A DNA stretch of 64,000 nucleotides from Diphasiastrum complanatum (Eukaryota > Streptophyta > Lycopodiopsida > Lycopodiales > Lycopodiaceae): positions 23,125,810 to 23,189,809 of the forward strand of contig CM055100.1 of NCBI GenBank assembly GCA_029204225.1. Direction: 5' to 3'. The number at the start of each line of letters is the position of its first letter. The stretch's first letter is position 1. A program made the position numbers and the translations under genes. The notes under the pieces are model-generated. The model was not told the DNA's origin and did not search any database. It saw nothing but the letters and a program-made list of their open reading frames with translations. Of the stretch, positions 22,098 to 32,453 are shown piece after piece.

Positions 22098-23703
22098 ATG
22101 TCCTCCAATCAGAGTTCCAGTTCAGACGACCCAGATGCAAATAAGATCGACATCCAGATGTGCAAACTGGATATTGCAGAGATGCAGACCTGGTACCAAC
22201 AAGCACAACTCTTTTTCAAGGTGATTGAGTTTCAAATTCCTGTCCTGGCTGGATATCAGAGTCCGTACTTGCTACACATGATGTACGCCAATTATAATGC
22301 CACTGGAAGGTCTTGCCAATAGTTTCCCCTGTCAGGAACTATGTCTATAATATATCTTTTGCGGCAGCAGACTTGCATCCATTCGGGTTTCCTCGTGGCC
22401 CGAATGATGTTACCAGGACGCTCCACAAAATTGAGCAAATAGCCTATTTCAAATATATTGATCCATCAGTGGAAAAGTGGAAGATAAAGACGGGTACCAC
22501 CTTGAGGCAATTAATGATCCACAACTAGCGGCTATGTGTGCATACTTCATTAAGTACACACAACGTCCATGAACAAAGGTGTTGTGGGTCCCTATGTCCT
22601 TATTCCACATGATGGTAGATTCTCGACTACATGCCGAAAACCTTTATGATTGGGCACAGTTTGCTTCGAACTGCCTTCATGACTGTGTAAAAAACAAGCA
22701 GCACCCAAATGGCCAAACACCAGTATCATCACACTGGTACAAAAGCAACCAGATCCAGCAGCAGAGGGATCCTCAACAGCTCAGTAGGCCGACACATCTA
22801 AGACCCAGTTGCCTGACACACGGCAACAAAAAATCCGAAGGAAGCTCCAGGATTAAAGGAAATCACCCTGACGGCACAGAATCTGAGGACTCAAATTCTA
22901 ATTATGGGAGGTCCACCTCACACGCAGACTCTCAGCAACACTCATCATCCTCACACATCATCGATGGGGGTGATGGAGTAGCTACATCTTCCGCAGTAGC
23001 AGACATGGGCACAACAACCTAAGTCGTGCCACCAGACCAAGCAACAACCCCACCTCTGTTGATTACGACGCCAACGCCACCACACTCACCGAAGGCACAT
23101 TCTTTGGGAGGGGGTGAGGAGTGGGGAGTACCATTCCCCAAGACACGAGAGCGGCCCATCAATTACAGGACCAGCAACCACAGGCCCAACAAGTCTATAC
23201 TTTGGACACATCACAATATTTTGATGTTGCGGACCTGATGGAGATCAGTGATGATAAACCCGAGGAAGCGGATCAGTCAGGAGGAAGTCTGACCCCTCCA
23301 CTAACCACCACCATCATTTCTACCAACATTGTTTCTCCACTCCCTCCACTTCCACCTTCATTCCCTCCACAACATTTATTCTTTGGATTAGCTTCGTCAT
23401 CTCACACCCCTGATCAACCGTCACTAACCCTGAGAAGATCTCTGAAACAGCTTGCTTCTACAAAAAAAACCACGGGATGATGATGGAGATGATGGAACTG
23501 ACAATAAAGATGGGCAAACCCGACCATCAGATGGTAGCTCGGGATCAAATAGCCAGAGAGCCAAAGTTGCTTCCGGAGCTTTTTCTCTTCTCTCTCAAAC
23601 TTTTAACCCTCTTCTTATTCTGTATTTATTTTTTCTGAAACATTTATTCCCACTTATCCAGTCTCTTCACTTTCCTCCTCTCCACTTGTTGGCTTATTCG
23701 TGA
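22098..23703 (+). pseudogene. accessory ORF of unknown family (copy B)
   Basis: Begins MSSNQSSSSDDPDANKIDIQ at 22098 and continues through several frames (breaks near 22320, 22490-22560, 23022 and 23440). The readable order is: a Ser/Asp-rich N-terminus; a helical segment with MQTWYQQAQLFFKVIEFQIP; VYNISFAAADLHPFGFP; then YIDPSVEKWK, DGYHLEAINDPQLAAMCAYF and RLHAENLYDWAQFASNCLHD. A long Gln/Ser/Pro-rich low-complexity region and a hydrophobic C-terminal stretch (FNPLLILYLFFLKHLFPLI) follow. The block from YID to the NLYDW region aligns with the plus-strand ORF at 40.2-41.1 kb, so it is a genuine protein family. I cannot assign a function. It could be an env-position or capsid-accessory gene, but no motif supports either. 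Confidence 0.6.
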
Positions 23704-24033
23704 TTCCAATCCGTTTTTAGAATAAGTAGTAGTAGAAACCACTGAACGTTCATTGGTTTACATGTTGATCTATGAATGAGCGTTTTGGGCTTGCATCTAC
23801 GTAGAACGTAAGTGCATTCAAGAGTGACGTCCCTAAGTACTCCTCTAACAGGCAGGACAAAGAAAATCTATACAACAGCAAAACTTTGTCCCTTCTGCCT
23901 GGGTTGGCATCATAAAATCAAGAAACTATCTAACGAATGCCATGAAGCTTGATAACAGGCAGAAACGGTTCTGAAAAAGAGCCAAAAGAAACGATAAACA
24001 ACAGGTCCTCTGGAGCAGGGGATTTGTCAACAT

Positions 24034-24052
24034 TTGGCATCATTGCCGGGGA
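24034..24052 (+). other. putative gypsy primer-binding site
   Basis: TTGGCATCATTGCCGGGGA resembles the TTGGCGCCGTTGCCGGGGA sequence that follows the 5' LTR in many plant gypsy (Athila/Tat-type) elements. The differences are CpG-type decay. It follows TCAACA, a possible LTR end at 24032. If so, 23704-24032 holds an LTR (its start is not identifiable) and 24290-25175 is leader sequence. Confidence 0.45.
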
Positions 24053-24289
24053 TTTGAACAACTCCAGAGAGATTTTTGCAAATCCGGAGACCTGTTGTTT
24101 GAACAACTCGCCCTTGAACGATCCCCCGTTTTTTACTGCACTTCATCTTGAACAGTCGTGCCTGCTCTGGGCCGTTGCGACCACATTCCATTGTAAACAA
24201 CCGCATCCCATTTAGCCGTCATCACGTCTTCCTCCACACAGCCCTTCACACATCTCCAGCTCCCTCATACTAAAATCTCCACCAGAGCC

Positions 24290-25175
24290 AGAACCATCTC
24301 TCAGATCTTGACCGACACCCATTCTCTCAGATCTTGACCGATGCGCTACAGTTACATCTCGACCGACAGCCCTCAGTCCAATCTTGACCGACGGCCCTGC
24401 GTCAGATCTCGACCGACACCCATTCTCTCAGATATCGACCGATGCGCTACAGTCACATCTCGACCGACAGTCCTCAGTCCAATCTCGACCGACGGCCCTG
24501 CGTTAGATCTCAACCGACGCCCATCTCTCAAATCTCAACCGACAATCAGCATTAGATCTCGACCGATAATCCGTATTAGATCTCAACCGACGACCATCCA
24601 GTCCAATCTCAACCGACGGATAGTGTCAGATCTCAACCGATGACCATCCAGTCCAATCTTGACCGACGGCCCTGCGTTAGATCTCAACCGATGCCCATCT
24701 CTCAGATCTCAACCGACGGTCAGTATTAGATCTCGACCGAAGATCCGTATTAGATCTCGACCGACGATCCGTATTAGATCTCAACCGACAACCATCCAGT
24801 CCAATCTCAACCGACGGATAGTGTTAGATCTCAACCGACGACCATCCAGTCCAATCTCAACCGACGGCCCTGCGTTAGATCTCAACCGACGCCCATCTCT
24901 CAGATCTCAACCGACGGTCAGTATTAGATCTCGATCGACGGTCAGTATTAGATCTCGACCAACGATCCGTATTAGATCTCAACCGACGACCATCCAGTCT
25001 AATCTCAACCGACGGATAGTGTCAGATCTCAACCGACGGCCATCCAGTCCAATCTCGACCGACGACCCTGCATTAGATCTCAACCAATGCCCCTCTCAGA
25101 TCTCAACCAACGGTCAGTATTAGATCTCGACTGACAATCCGTATTAGGTCTCAACCGACAACCATCCAGTCCAAT
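24290..25175 (+). repeat. large TCTCGACCGACG tandem array
   Basis: Dozens of short units of the type AGATCTCAACCGACG, alternating with CCATCCAGTCCAATCTC and CAGTATTAGATCTCGACCGA phrases, form higher-order blocks. Most unit lengths are multiples of three, so long Arg/Ser/Pro open frames arise by chance. CG/CA variation at the core (TCGACCGA versus TCAACCGA) fits CpG decay. Inverted CGGTCGAGA copies continue at 25195-25330. Confidence 0.85.
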
Positions 25176-25754
25176 CAGATATTTCTTGTAGGGCCTCGGT
25201 CGAGAGTTGTCATGGTGTTTCAATGGTGAATGAAACTAGGCTCAGTCTAGTCCAGACGTGAGTCGTGGAGCTCGGCCAGGTAAGGAACGTGAAGCCTCGG
25301 TCGAGAACGGAGCTGTACGTCGGTCGAAACCAAGGTGAGGAGGTCCATGAAGATTCGTATGTGAGACTTCAAAAAGATGTTTTGGCAGCACAGATCAGAA
25401 TGGTATTATGATTATAAATGTCTGTGTAGCGGTCGGTGGTAAAGGCGCCAAATGTTCGTAGATTCCAGCCAGACTCTACGAACACAGTTTATCTTTTTAT
25501 CTCTTCTTCGTTGGTGGTTTCTGCTCTGGAAACCAAGTGTTTCTGACCATTTTCAGAACTCAGTTCTTTTAGTTGGGTTCACTTGTTTAGAACTTCCAAG
25601 CAGATTACTTGTCAGTTCAACATTTGTATTCCCAGCCTGTTAGTGGGATGAAACAATTTCGTCCAATCCAGCTACATGCATTTACAAGCCATGCAACCAA
25701 TCCTTGCTCAAGCATAGGTTAACATTCTGAAATAGAGAGCAATCTACCAATCTA
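25176..25754. other. no gene recognised; inverted CGGTCGAGA copies
   Basis: Several inverted copies of the array core (CCTCGGTCGAGA and similar) are scattered over 25195-25330. The rest shows no conserved frame. Confidence 0.35.
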
Positions 25755-26566
25755 TCTACCAAACTATTCTAATAAGTCAGGAAGCATAAAATCATCAAGA
25801 TCAAACTACACAACAAGGAACAAGAATCAAGAAACTAACTACCTATAGCACACTAGCATCCCAATAATTAAGAAACACCCATTTTTTGATGTTTGGAATA
25901 TCCAAGAACAATCAAGAACAGGATTGTTGATGATTATGCAAGATCAAAACCACAATCTCAGTCTATATAGTTTACCTGCATGCTGAAATTACATAAACAA
26001 TAAACAAAAAAGCTAGTCCACATCTACATTCCACATTGCAAGAGAGAAAGCAAGAAATCTAATTAAGCCACAACCACAAGAAGAAATTAAAGCATGTTCA
26101 TAGGAATTTCACTCAAGACAATAACATGAACAAGAAGCTTCTCAATTATCAAGAACTCGTGGAGGATCTTCTTTATTCATGCAAGAGAAATGACAATACA
26201 ATAAAAGCTCCCTCACAAGAGAGGGGGGCCCTTAAATAAGCAAGAGGGCTGCCCATGTGGAAATAGCCCTTCCACTAGAGGTCACCATCAAAAGGTGGCT
26301 CACTCTAATTTATTTAAGAGGGGTCTACACTTATTTACATTGCCTAGGAACATTAATAGCTCCTACATGGTCGTTCCTTCTCTAGGATTCACCATGTAGG
26401 CTCACATAGAAATAATTTGTCATCCTAGCTAGTAATCCTCGGCTCTCATGCTCGGTTCTCAGCTTCTTCTGCTCTCCTCCTTCTGAGACCTCCTCGGTCT
26501 TGGGTGAGAGATGCTCTGTGTTTTAGCTTGGCTCGGCATCTGGGGATTCTTTGGAATCTGCTAACA
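25755..26566 (+). repeat. solo copia LTR (same family as 14534-15304)
   Basis: Collinear with the LTR at 14534-15304, sharing CAAGAATCAAGAAACTAAC, CACTAGAGGTCACCATCAAA and TCTTGGGTGAGAG-like blocks. It ends GAATCTGCTAACA. A TATA-like CTTAAATAAG is near 26230. No copia coding sequence or PBS flanks it, so it is most likely a solo LTR left by LTR-LTR recombination. The left boundary is approximate. Confidence 0.68.
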
Positions 26567-26594
26567 ACTATGTTTGAGACAGTTTCGAGACAGC

Positions 26595-26800
26595 TTCACA
26601 AAATGTTCATGAAAGTTTTGTGACAGTCCAAAAGTTCAACTATTTTAAACACCCTCGACTTTTTCGCGAAATGTTTGCGACAGTTCAAAAGTTCAACTAT
26701 TTTTATACACCCTCGACTTTTTTGCGAAATGTTTGCGACAATACAAAAGTTCAAATATTTTTTAACACCTTCGACTTTGTTTGCCAAATGTTCGTGAAGA
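26595..26800 (+). repeat. 57-58 bp tandem repeat
   Basis: About three and a half units. Each contains GCGACAGTTCAAAAGTTCAA followed by CACCCTCGACTTTTTCGCG. The GACA anchors fall at 26622, 26679 and 26737. Confidence 0.85.
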
Positions 26801-26850
26801 GAGAGAAAATTCTCGAAGGTCATCTATTTTCATGAGTTAAACTGTTTTAA

Positions 26851-26930
26851 AGACACCTTCATCTTTTTAAGGGCGCCTTCATCTTTTTAAGGACACCTTC
26901 GTCTTTTTAAGGGCACCTTCGTCTTTTTCG
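26851..26930 (+). repeat. 20-bp tandem repeat, four units
   Basis: Four near-identical units of ACACCTTCATCTTTTTAAGG in a row. It shares the CACCTTCGACTTT phrase with the preceding 57-bp repeat. Confidence 0.9.
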
Positions 26931-27074
26931 CAAAATTCTGAGGAGAGAGAAAAATGCTGAAGGTCATCTACTTTGAACGAGAAACGTTCCCAGCCACTTC
27001 CCATAATTTGCGAAGTGAGAGAAAGGCACTTCCCTTATAAAGCGAAGTGAGAGACTTTGCGACGCCCTCGTCCA

Positions 27075-27234
27075 TGTCAACATTCCCTATGGGTTGACAG
27101 TATACACTATGTACAGTTGTCATAGAAGCCATATACTTGCAAGTACAACAACTTACCTAATTAGGTGACAATCATTTATTGTAGTTAATACATGGATGCA
27201 ATCTATAAATAGATCAACATAGATTACATGAGAC
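27075..27234 (+). repeat. left part of a copia LTR split by a later insertion
   Basis: A TATA box CTATAAATAG (27201-27210) lies 20-30 bases before the insertion point at 27234. Joining this to 32459 onward restores a continuous LTR that ends CCATCA at 33020, followed by a PBS and a copia gag. The left boundary is only a guess (TGTCAACATT at 27075). Confidence 0.5.
27230..27234 (+). other. target-site duplication GAGAC (left)
   Basis: GAGAC flanks the minus-strand copia element on the left and recurs at 32454-32458 on the right. Five bases is the normal copia target duplication. The match extends two more bases (AC) by chance or because the LTR begins with AC. Confidence 0.85.
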
Positions 27235-27509
27235 ACTTAGAATTTGCTTTGCACAGGAACACAGATCATGCTACATAGTAACATAGACAGAAAATCACTC
27301 TCCTCAGCAAGCTCACATAGCAACTGTATTTCTCAAAATGAAATTACACTGTACATATAGTTGTTCACTCAGACAACCCATGCATGACCCAGGTTGTCGT
27401 TGGCGGGACGCGTGTCCCGTCGACTTGCCTCGTGGCGAGGCCAACTGATCCTTATCCACTGATAGGACCCACTTATAGTCACACAGTGATTCTAACTTTA
27501 ATTCTAACT
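27235..27509 (-). repeat. copia 3' LTR (275 bp)
   Basis: On the element strand it starts AGTTAGAATT right after the purine tract AAGGGAGAG and ends AATTCTAAGT. The termini are inverted copies of each other but are AG...GT, not the usual TG...CA. Confidence 0.88.
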
Positions 27510-27613
27510 CTCTCCCTTAAAGTAGAGTCACTTTTTATACAGTCATATACATAGCTTTAAAGTCAACAGACTTTAAATATAGAAAGTTTTGATCTATACC
27601 TATCAAACTTTTC

Positions 27614-30600
27614 TCAAGTAAGTGGCTTAGTGAAAATATCAGCTAGTTGTTCTTCTGTGCTACAATGAACAACATGAATTTCACGACTTAGCAGCCTTTC
27701 ACGTATGAAGTGATATTGAATCTCAATGTGTTTAGTTCTCGCATGGAACACTGGATTCTTTGCTAGCTGAATGCCACTCTGACTGTCGCTATGTAAAGTT
27801 GTGGGATTTTTCTGCTTCATGCCAATCTCTTCCAAGATTTGTCTCAACCATATAGCTTCTTGTGCAGCACTACACATTGCCTTATACTCTGTTTCTGTGG
27901 TGGAAAGAGCAATTGTACTTTGCTTCTTACTAGACCAGGAAAAGCAATTACCACAAAACTGGAATATATATCCTGTGGTGGATCTACGATCATCATAGTC
28001 ACCTCCCCAGTCCGCATCTACATAGCCACACAACTCAGGTAAACCATCATGCTTCCTGTAAATCAAGCCATACTCTGATGTGCCTTTCACATAACGCAAA
28101 ATGCGTTTAGCTGCTTTCCAATGCATTTCCGTAGGTGCTGCAAACTGACTTACAATGCCAACAGCATAGCATATATCTGGTCTAGTTGTGGTAAGGTAAA
28201 TCAAGCTCCCTACTAACTGTCTATATAGCATAGCATCAAATGACTATGATTCATCAAGCTTAGAAAGCTTTTTACTTGGTTCAATAGGAGTGTTTACTGG
28301 TTTGCAATCCTGCAACCTAAACCTGTGTAGTAACTCTTTGACATATTTCACCTGTGTTAAACCCACTTCATGTCCTTTTTGCCACACTTCTACTCCAAGG
28401 CAGTAATGCATCAGGCTGAGATCCGTCATCTCAAATTGTTCCATGAGGTCTTTCTTGATTATGTCTATCATCTCTTGATTATTTCTCGTAATAATCAAGT
28501 CATCAACATAAAGAGCAATCAAAGCAACCATACCATCAAAGCATAAGACATATAGATTTGGATCAGAATGTGTTCTCACCATCCCCTTTGAACCAAAGTA
28601 GGCATCAATCCTGCTATACCACGCACGTGGTGCTTGTTTAAGACCATAAAGCGCTTTCTTCAAGCGACATACTTTATTTTCCTGTCCTTTCGTTACAAAG
28701 CCTTCAGGTTGATCCATGAACACTTCTTCTTCTAACTCACCATTTAGAAAAGCAGATTTCACATCCATCTGATGCAAAGGCCAACCAAAATGTGAAGCTA
28801 AAGCAATAAGTAGACGTAGAGTATTCCACTTACACACCGGCGCAAAGGTCTCCTCATAGTCAATGCCTCTTTTTTGGGCGTACCCTTTGATTACCAATCT
28901 TGCTTTGTGCTTTGCTATGCTTCCATCTGCATGGTACTTAGTTCTATATACCCATTTGCAACCAATGGGTTTCTTGCCAACTGGTGGTTCTACTAAGTCC
29001 CATGTGCTATGCTTAGCAATTGACTCCATCTCCTCTCCCATGGCTTTGATCCAAATGTCATCATCCTTCGCTTCACCATAAGTCGAAGGTTCTTTGCTTT
29101 GAATAATGCTGGATAACAGAGCATAATTTGCTTAATACTTTTTAGGTAGTATCTTCTCTCTTGTTGATCTTTGTAGCTCTCCTTGGTTAGATGATCCTGG
29201 AAAGTCATCTATATCGCGGCTCTCCATCAATCTCTCAAACCACTTAGGGAGCTTTCTGTCAGGTGATCGGCTTCCTGGTGAAAATGTATCCCACGGTACA
29301 TCCTTCTCCTTGCGTTTGTCACCTGCAATTTCAATCCTTCTTGCACCAAAATGTTTGTCCCTACCTCTCCAACCTGTTTCTTGAGGTTGACTAGTAGTAT
29401 CTTGAGATGTATCCTCATGTTCATCACTCGGAAGGTCAATGAATGGATCATCATCAGGTGGTATCCTCACTATGCCATTTTTCCTACTGGATGTGTCTAT
29501 CTTCTCAGCATCTTCGTCTTCATACATCTGGGATTCATCAAAGATAACATCTCAGCTTATATGGATTTTGTTTTCGACTGGATCAAAACATCTATAGCCT
29601 TTCACGCGATCATCATATCCTAGGAATATGCACTTGATAGCTTTTACATCAAGTTTACGTCTATCTTCCTTAGGAATATGTACAAAGGCCTTACATCCAA
29701 AGATTCGCAAGTGGTTCACTTTTGGCTTCTTCTTTGTGAATGCTTCCTCAGGTGTAATTTTTGATATGGCAATGGTAGGACTTCTATTTTGAAGATAGAC
29801 TGCCGTGCTACATGCTTCTGACCAAAAATCTTTTGGTAATTTCATCTCAGCTAGCATAGATCTAGCACTTTCCACAATCGTATGATTTTTGCGCTCAGCT
29901 ACACCATTGAGAGCAGGAGTATGAGCTTGCGTAAATTGTCTTTTAATCCCACATTGATCACAAAGATCATTGAAGTCATTAGACTTATACTCACCTCCAC
30001 TATCTGATCTTAGGACTTTGATCTTCTTACCTGTCTGATTTTCGACCAAGTTTTTGAAGTTCTTGAAGTTATCAAAAGCATCTGATTTCTTCTTCAAGAA
30101 GTAGATCCACGTCTTACGTGACATATCATCAATAAAGGTCATGAAATAGAAGGCTTTTCCTAAGGACATGGTCCTCATGGGCCCGCATAAATCTGTGTGG
30201 ATTAAATCCAGGATGTTCTTTGCTCTTGCAACACCCTCTTTATTGAACTTCTCTCAATGCTGCTTCCCATATATACAAGATTCGCACATCGATTTCAAGT
30301 GATCTTCTATTGTAGGCAGTCCTGTTACCATCTCCGATTTTCTCATCAAACTGAGGCTTCCCAAGTTCAAGTGACCAAGCCTCTTGTGCCACAACTCAGT
30401 TTGCGAAGGAGCAGATGACACAAGTCCATGTTGCCCCTTGATTGTGGCATTCATCCTGTACAATTTTGTATTGGGCTCTCTTACTCCATTCGCAATAACT
30501 TTGAACTTTTGGTTCGCATCCTTCACAAAGCAATGATCATGGGCGAATTCTACTTTCAACTTTTGATCAGTAATGACTCCAACAGAAAGTAGATTTTTCT

Positions 30601-31674
30601 TCAAACTTGGTACGTAAAGTACCTCCCTGATAATCCTACTTTTGTCGTCAGGTAGTTGGATTGAAACTGTGCCTATCCACTTGATCATGCACACCTCACC
30701 ATTTGCTTGTGAAACAGATGTTCCATTATCCAACGCCTTCAAAATACTGAACCAGTTCTTGTTACCTTTCATGTGTCTTGTGGCTCCTGAGTCAATATAC
30801 CATGCTTGATCATCTTGATTAGATGACAATGCAGATATGAAGATGCTAGAGTCTTCAATCTCACCTTCATCGACAAGGTTGCCTACTTGTTTTGGTTTTC
30901 CCTTGTCTTGTTCTGCCAGGAATTTGCGACATTCACTCTTCTAGTGGCCCTTTTTACACAATGGAAGCACTTGTCTTTCTTCTTAGTTTTGCTGGAAGAT
31001 CCCTCATCCTCCTGAGATTTGGCAAATTACTGTTTAGTCTTCTTCTTGCCCTTGCCCTTGCCTTGTTTTTGGCGTGTTGCAAGTGCCTAATCATCAGTAT
31101 TTTGACATCTAGCTTTCACCATTTCTCGTCGTTGCTCTTCCTACATCAAGATTCATGTGAGCTCGTCAAAGGTTGGCAATCTTTCTCTTGATGCTATGCC
31201 GCTCACAAACATCTGATACGGTTCTGCAATGCCGCAGAATGCATTATGCACCAGCTCCACATCACGTATGCGTTCTCCAATAGAATGCAGTTCATCTCTC
31301 ATTGTCTTGATTCTGGTCATGTACGTCTGAATGTGCTCTCCTTGCTCCATGCGGGCACTATTCAACTTTGACTTCAGAAACATGATTCTTGACGGATTTG
31401 ACGTCTTGAACTGCTTCTTTAGCACATCCCATGCCTGTCTGGGTGTAATAGCATCACAAATGTGGGTAATGATGTGATCCTTCACTGACAAGTTAATGAA
31501 GGTCAAAGCTTTCCTCATCTTTTTGTCGAACACTTTGATGTCTGCTTCATTTGGCGGCCTTCTCTCATCACCTGTGATGACTTCCCACATGTCTTTCTCC
31601 ATCAGTATGTTTTTCATTTTGAATTTCCACACTGCATAGTTGGAAATCCCGTCCAATTTGCTACTTTCACTCAA
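27614..31674 (-). pseudogene. copia gag-pol with stops
   Basis: Gag begins MSESSKLDGISNYAVWKFK at 31674 and stays open to 31153, with ITPRQAWDVLKKQFKT typical of copia gag. A frameshift falls around the zinc knuckle (about 30935). From 30829 to 27614 the polyprotein is in a single frame broken only by stops ending at 30254, 29552, 29132 and 28244. Protease has WYIDSGATRHM; pre-integrase HKRLGHLNLGSLSLM; integrase LRSDSGGEYKS and NGVAERKNHTI. RT has KARLVIKGYAQKRGIDYEET, MDVKSAFLNGELEE and LYVDDLIITRN. RNase H has DADWGGDYDDRRSTTGYIF, STTETEYKAM and HARTKHIEIQYHFIRERL, ending LADIFTKPL. The order protease-integrase-RT defines copia. The coding sequence is otherwise full length. Confidence 0.93.
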
Positions 31675-32166
31675 AATGGACTCTCATATGTTTGCCATCG
31701 CAAAACTGCTTAAAACTTCTGCCTTAGGCTGAGAACAGTATGTCGAGGCCAACAGCACCGCAAATCTGCTATTTTAACTGTCTAGAGACAGATCTCTGAC
31801 ATAAACCTCAAAATCTCTCCATGACTGGTTGACAGTGTGATTAGCTTCCTTCCTGTCCTTACGGCATCCAAAACGGTGCACAAACAGTGAAGAAATCACC
31901 AGTTATGTATAAAAATCGTAACCCCAAGTCCGGTTTCAATTGCTGGCTTCGAAATTGTCAATCTTTCACCAAATTTTTCCCTGTCTGATGCTATGCACAG
32001 GCTAATAATTCCTCTGCTGAGCTTAGCAAGCCTCTATAAATTAGAAACCATGCACCAGTGCTTCTCTTTCCGTCTTCAACCCGCCGTAAAACCCCAAACT
32101 CTCAGAAGACAGTTCTCCCGAAGCTCTCTTCAACGGCAACACTGTACTGTGTACACTCCCTGTACG

Positions 32167-32178
32167 GCTTTGATACCA
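32167..32178 (-). other. copia primer-binding site
   Basis: On the element strand TGGTATCAAAGC directly follows the LTR end at 32179. It is one base off the initiator-tRNA-Met complement. Confidence 0.88.
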
Positions 32179-32453
32179 ACTTAGAATTTGCTTTGCAGAG
32201 GAACACAGATCATGCTACACAGTAACATAGACAAAAAATCACTCTCCTCAGCAAGCTCACATAGCAACTGTATTTCTCAAAATGAAATTACACTGTACAT
32301 ATAGTTGTTCACTCAGGCAACCCATGCATGACCCAGGTTGCCATTGGCAGGACGCGTGTCCCGTCGACTTGCCTCGTGGCGAGGCCAACTGATCCTTATC
32401 CACTGATAGGACCCACTTACAGTCAAACAATGATTCTAACTTTAATTCTAACT
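32179..32453 (-). repeat. copia 5' LTR (275 bp)
   Basis: Same length as 27235-27509 and differs by about ten substitutions, with AGTTAGAATT...AATTCTAAGT termini on the element strand. Confidence 0.88.

Larger units (their letters stand above)
27235..32453 (-). mobile_element. complete but inactivated Ty1/copia element
   Basis: A 5.2 kb element, read on the minus strand: 5' LTR 32453-32179, PBS, gag, protease, integrase, RT, RNase H, purine tract and 3' LTR 27509-27235. A GAGAC target duplication flanks it. The LTRs are both 275 bp and differ at about ten positions by eye (roughly 96 percent identical), so the insertion is moderately old. The coding region carries a frameshift and four stop codons, so the copy is not autonomous. 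It has landed just downstream of the TATA box of another copia LTR. Confidence 0.92.

Noticed and set aside
22098-23703. Envelope gene assignment for the accessory ORF
   Set aside because: No signal peptide, cleavage site or heptad/fusion segment visible; the C-terminal hydrophobic run is in a different frame from the core and may be untranslated.
24341-25123. Long Arg/Ser/Pro-rich open frames (two adjacent)
   Set aside because: They are a by-product of tandem units with lengths divisible by three and have no non-repetitive protein content.
24290-25175. CRISPR-like regular repeat array
   Set aside because: Units are contiguous and diverged without unique spacers, in a eukaryotic context with introns.
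30892-31191. 99-codon plus-strand hydrophobic frame
   Set aside because: Antisense shadow of the copia gag zinc-knuckle/linker region.
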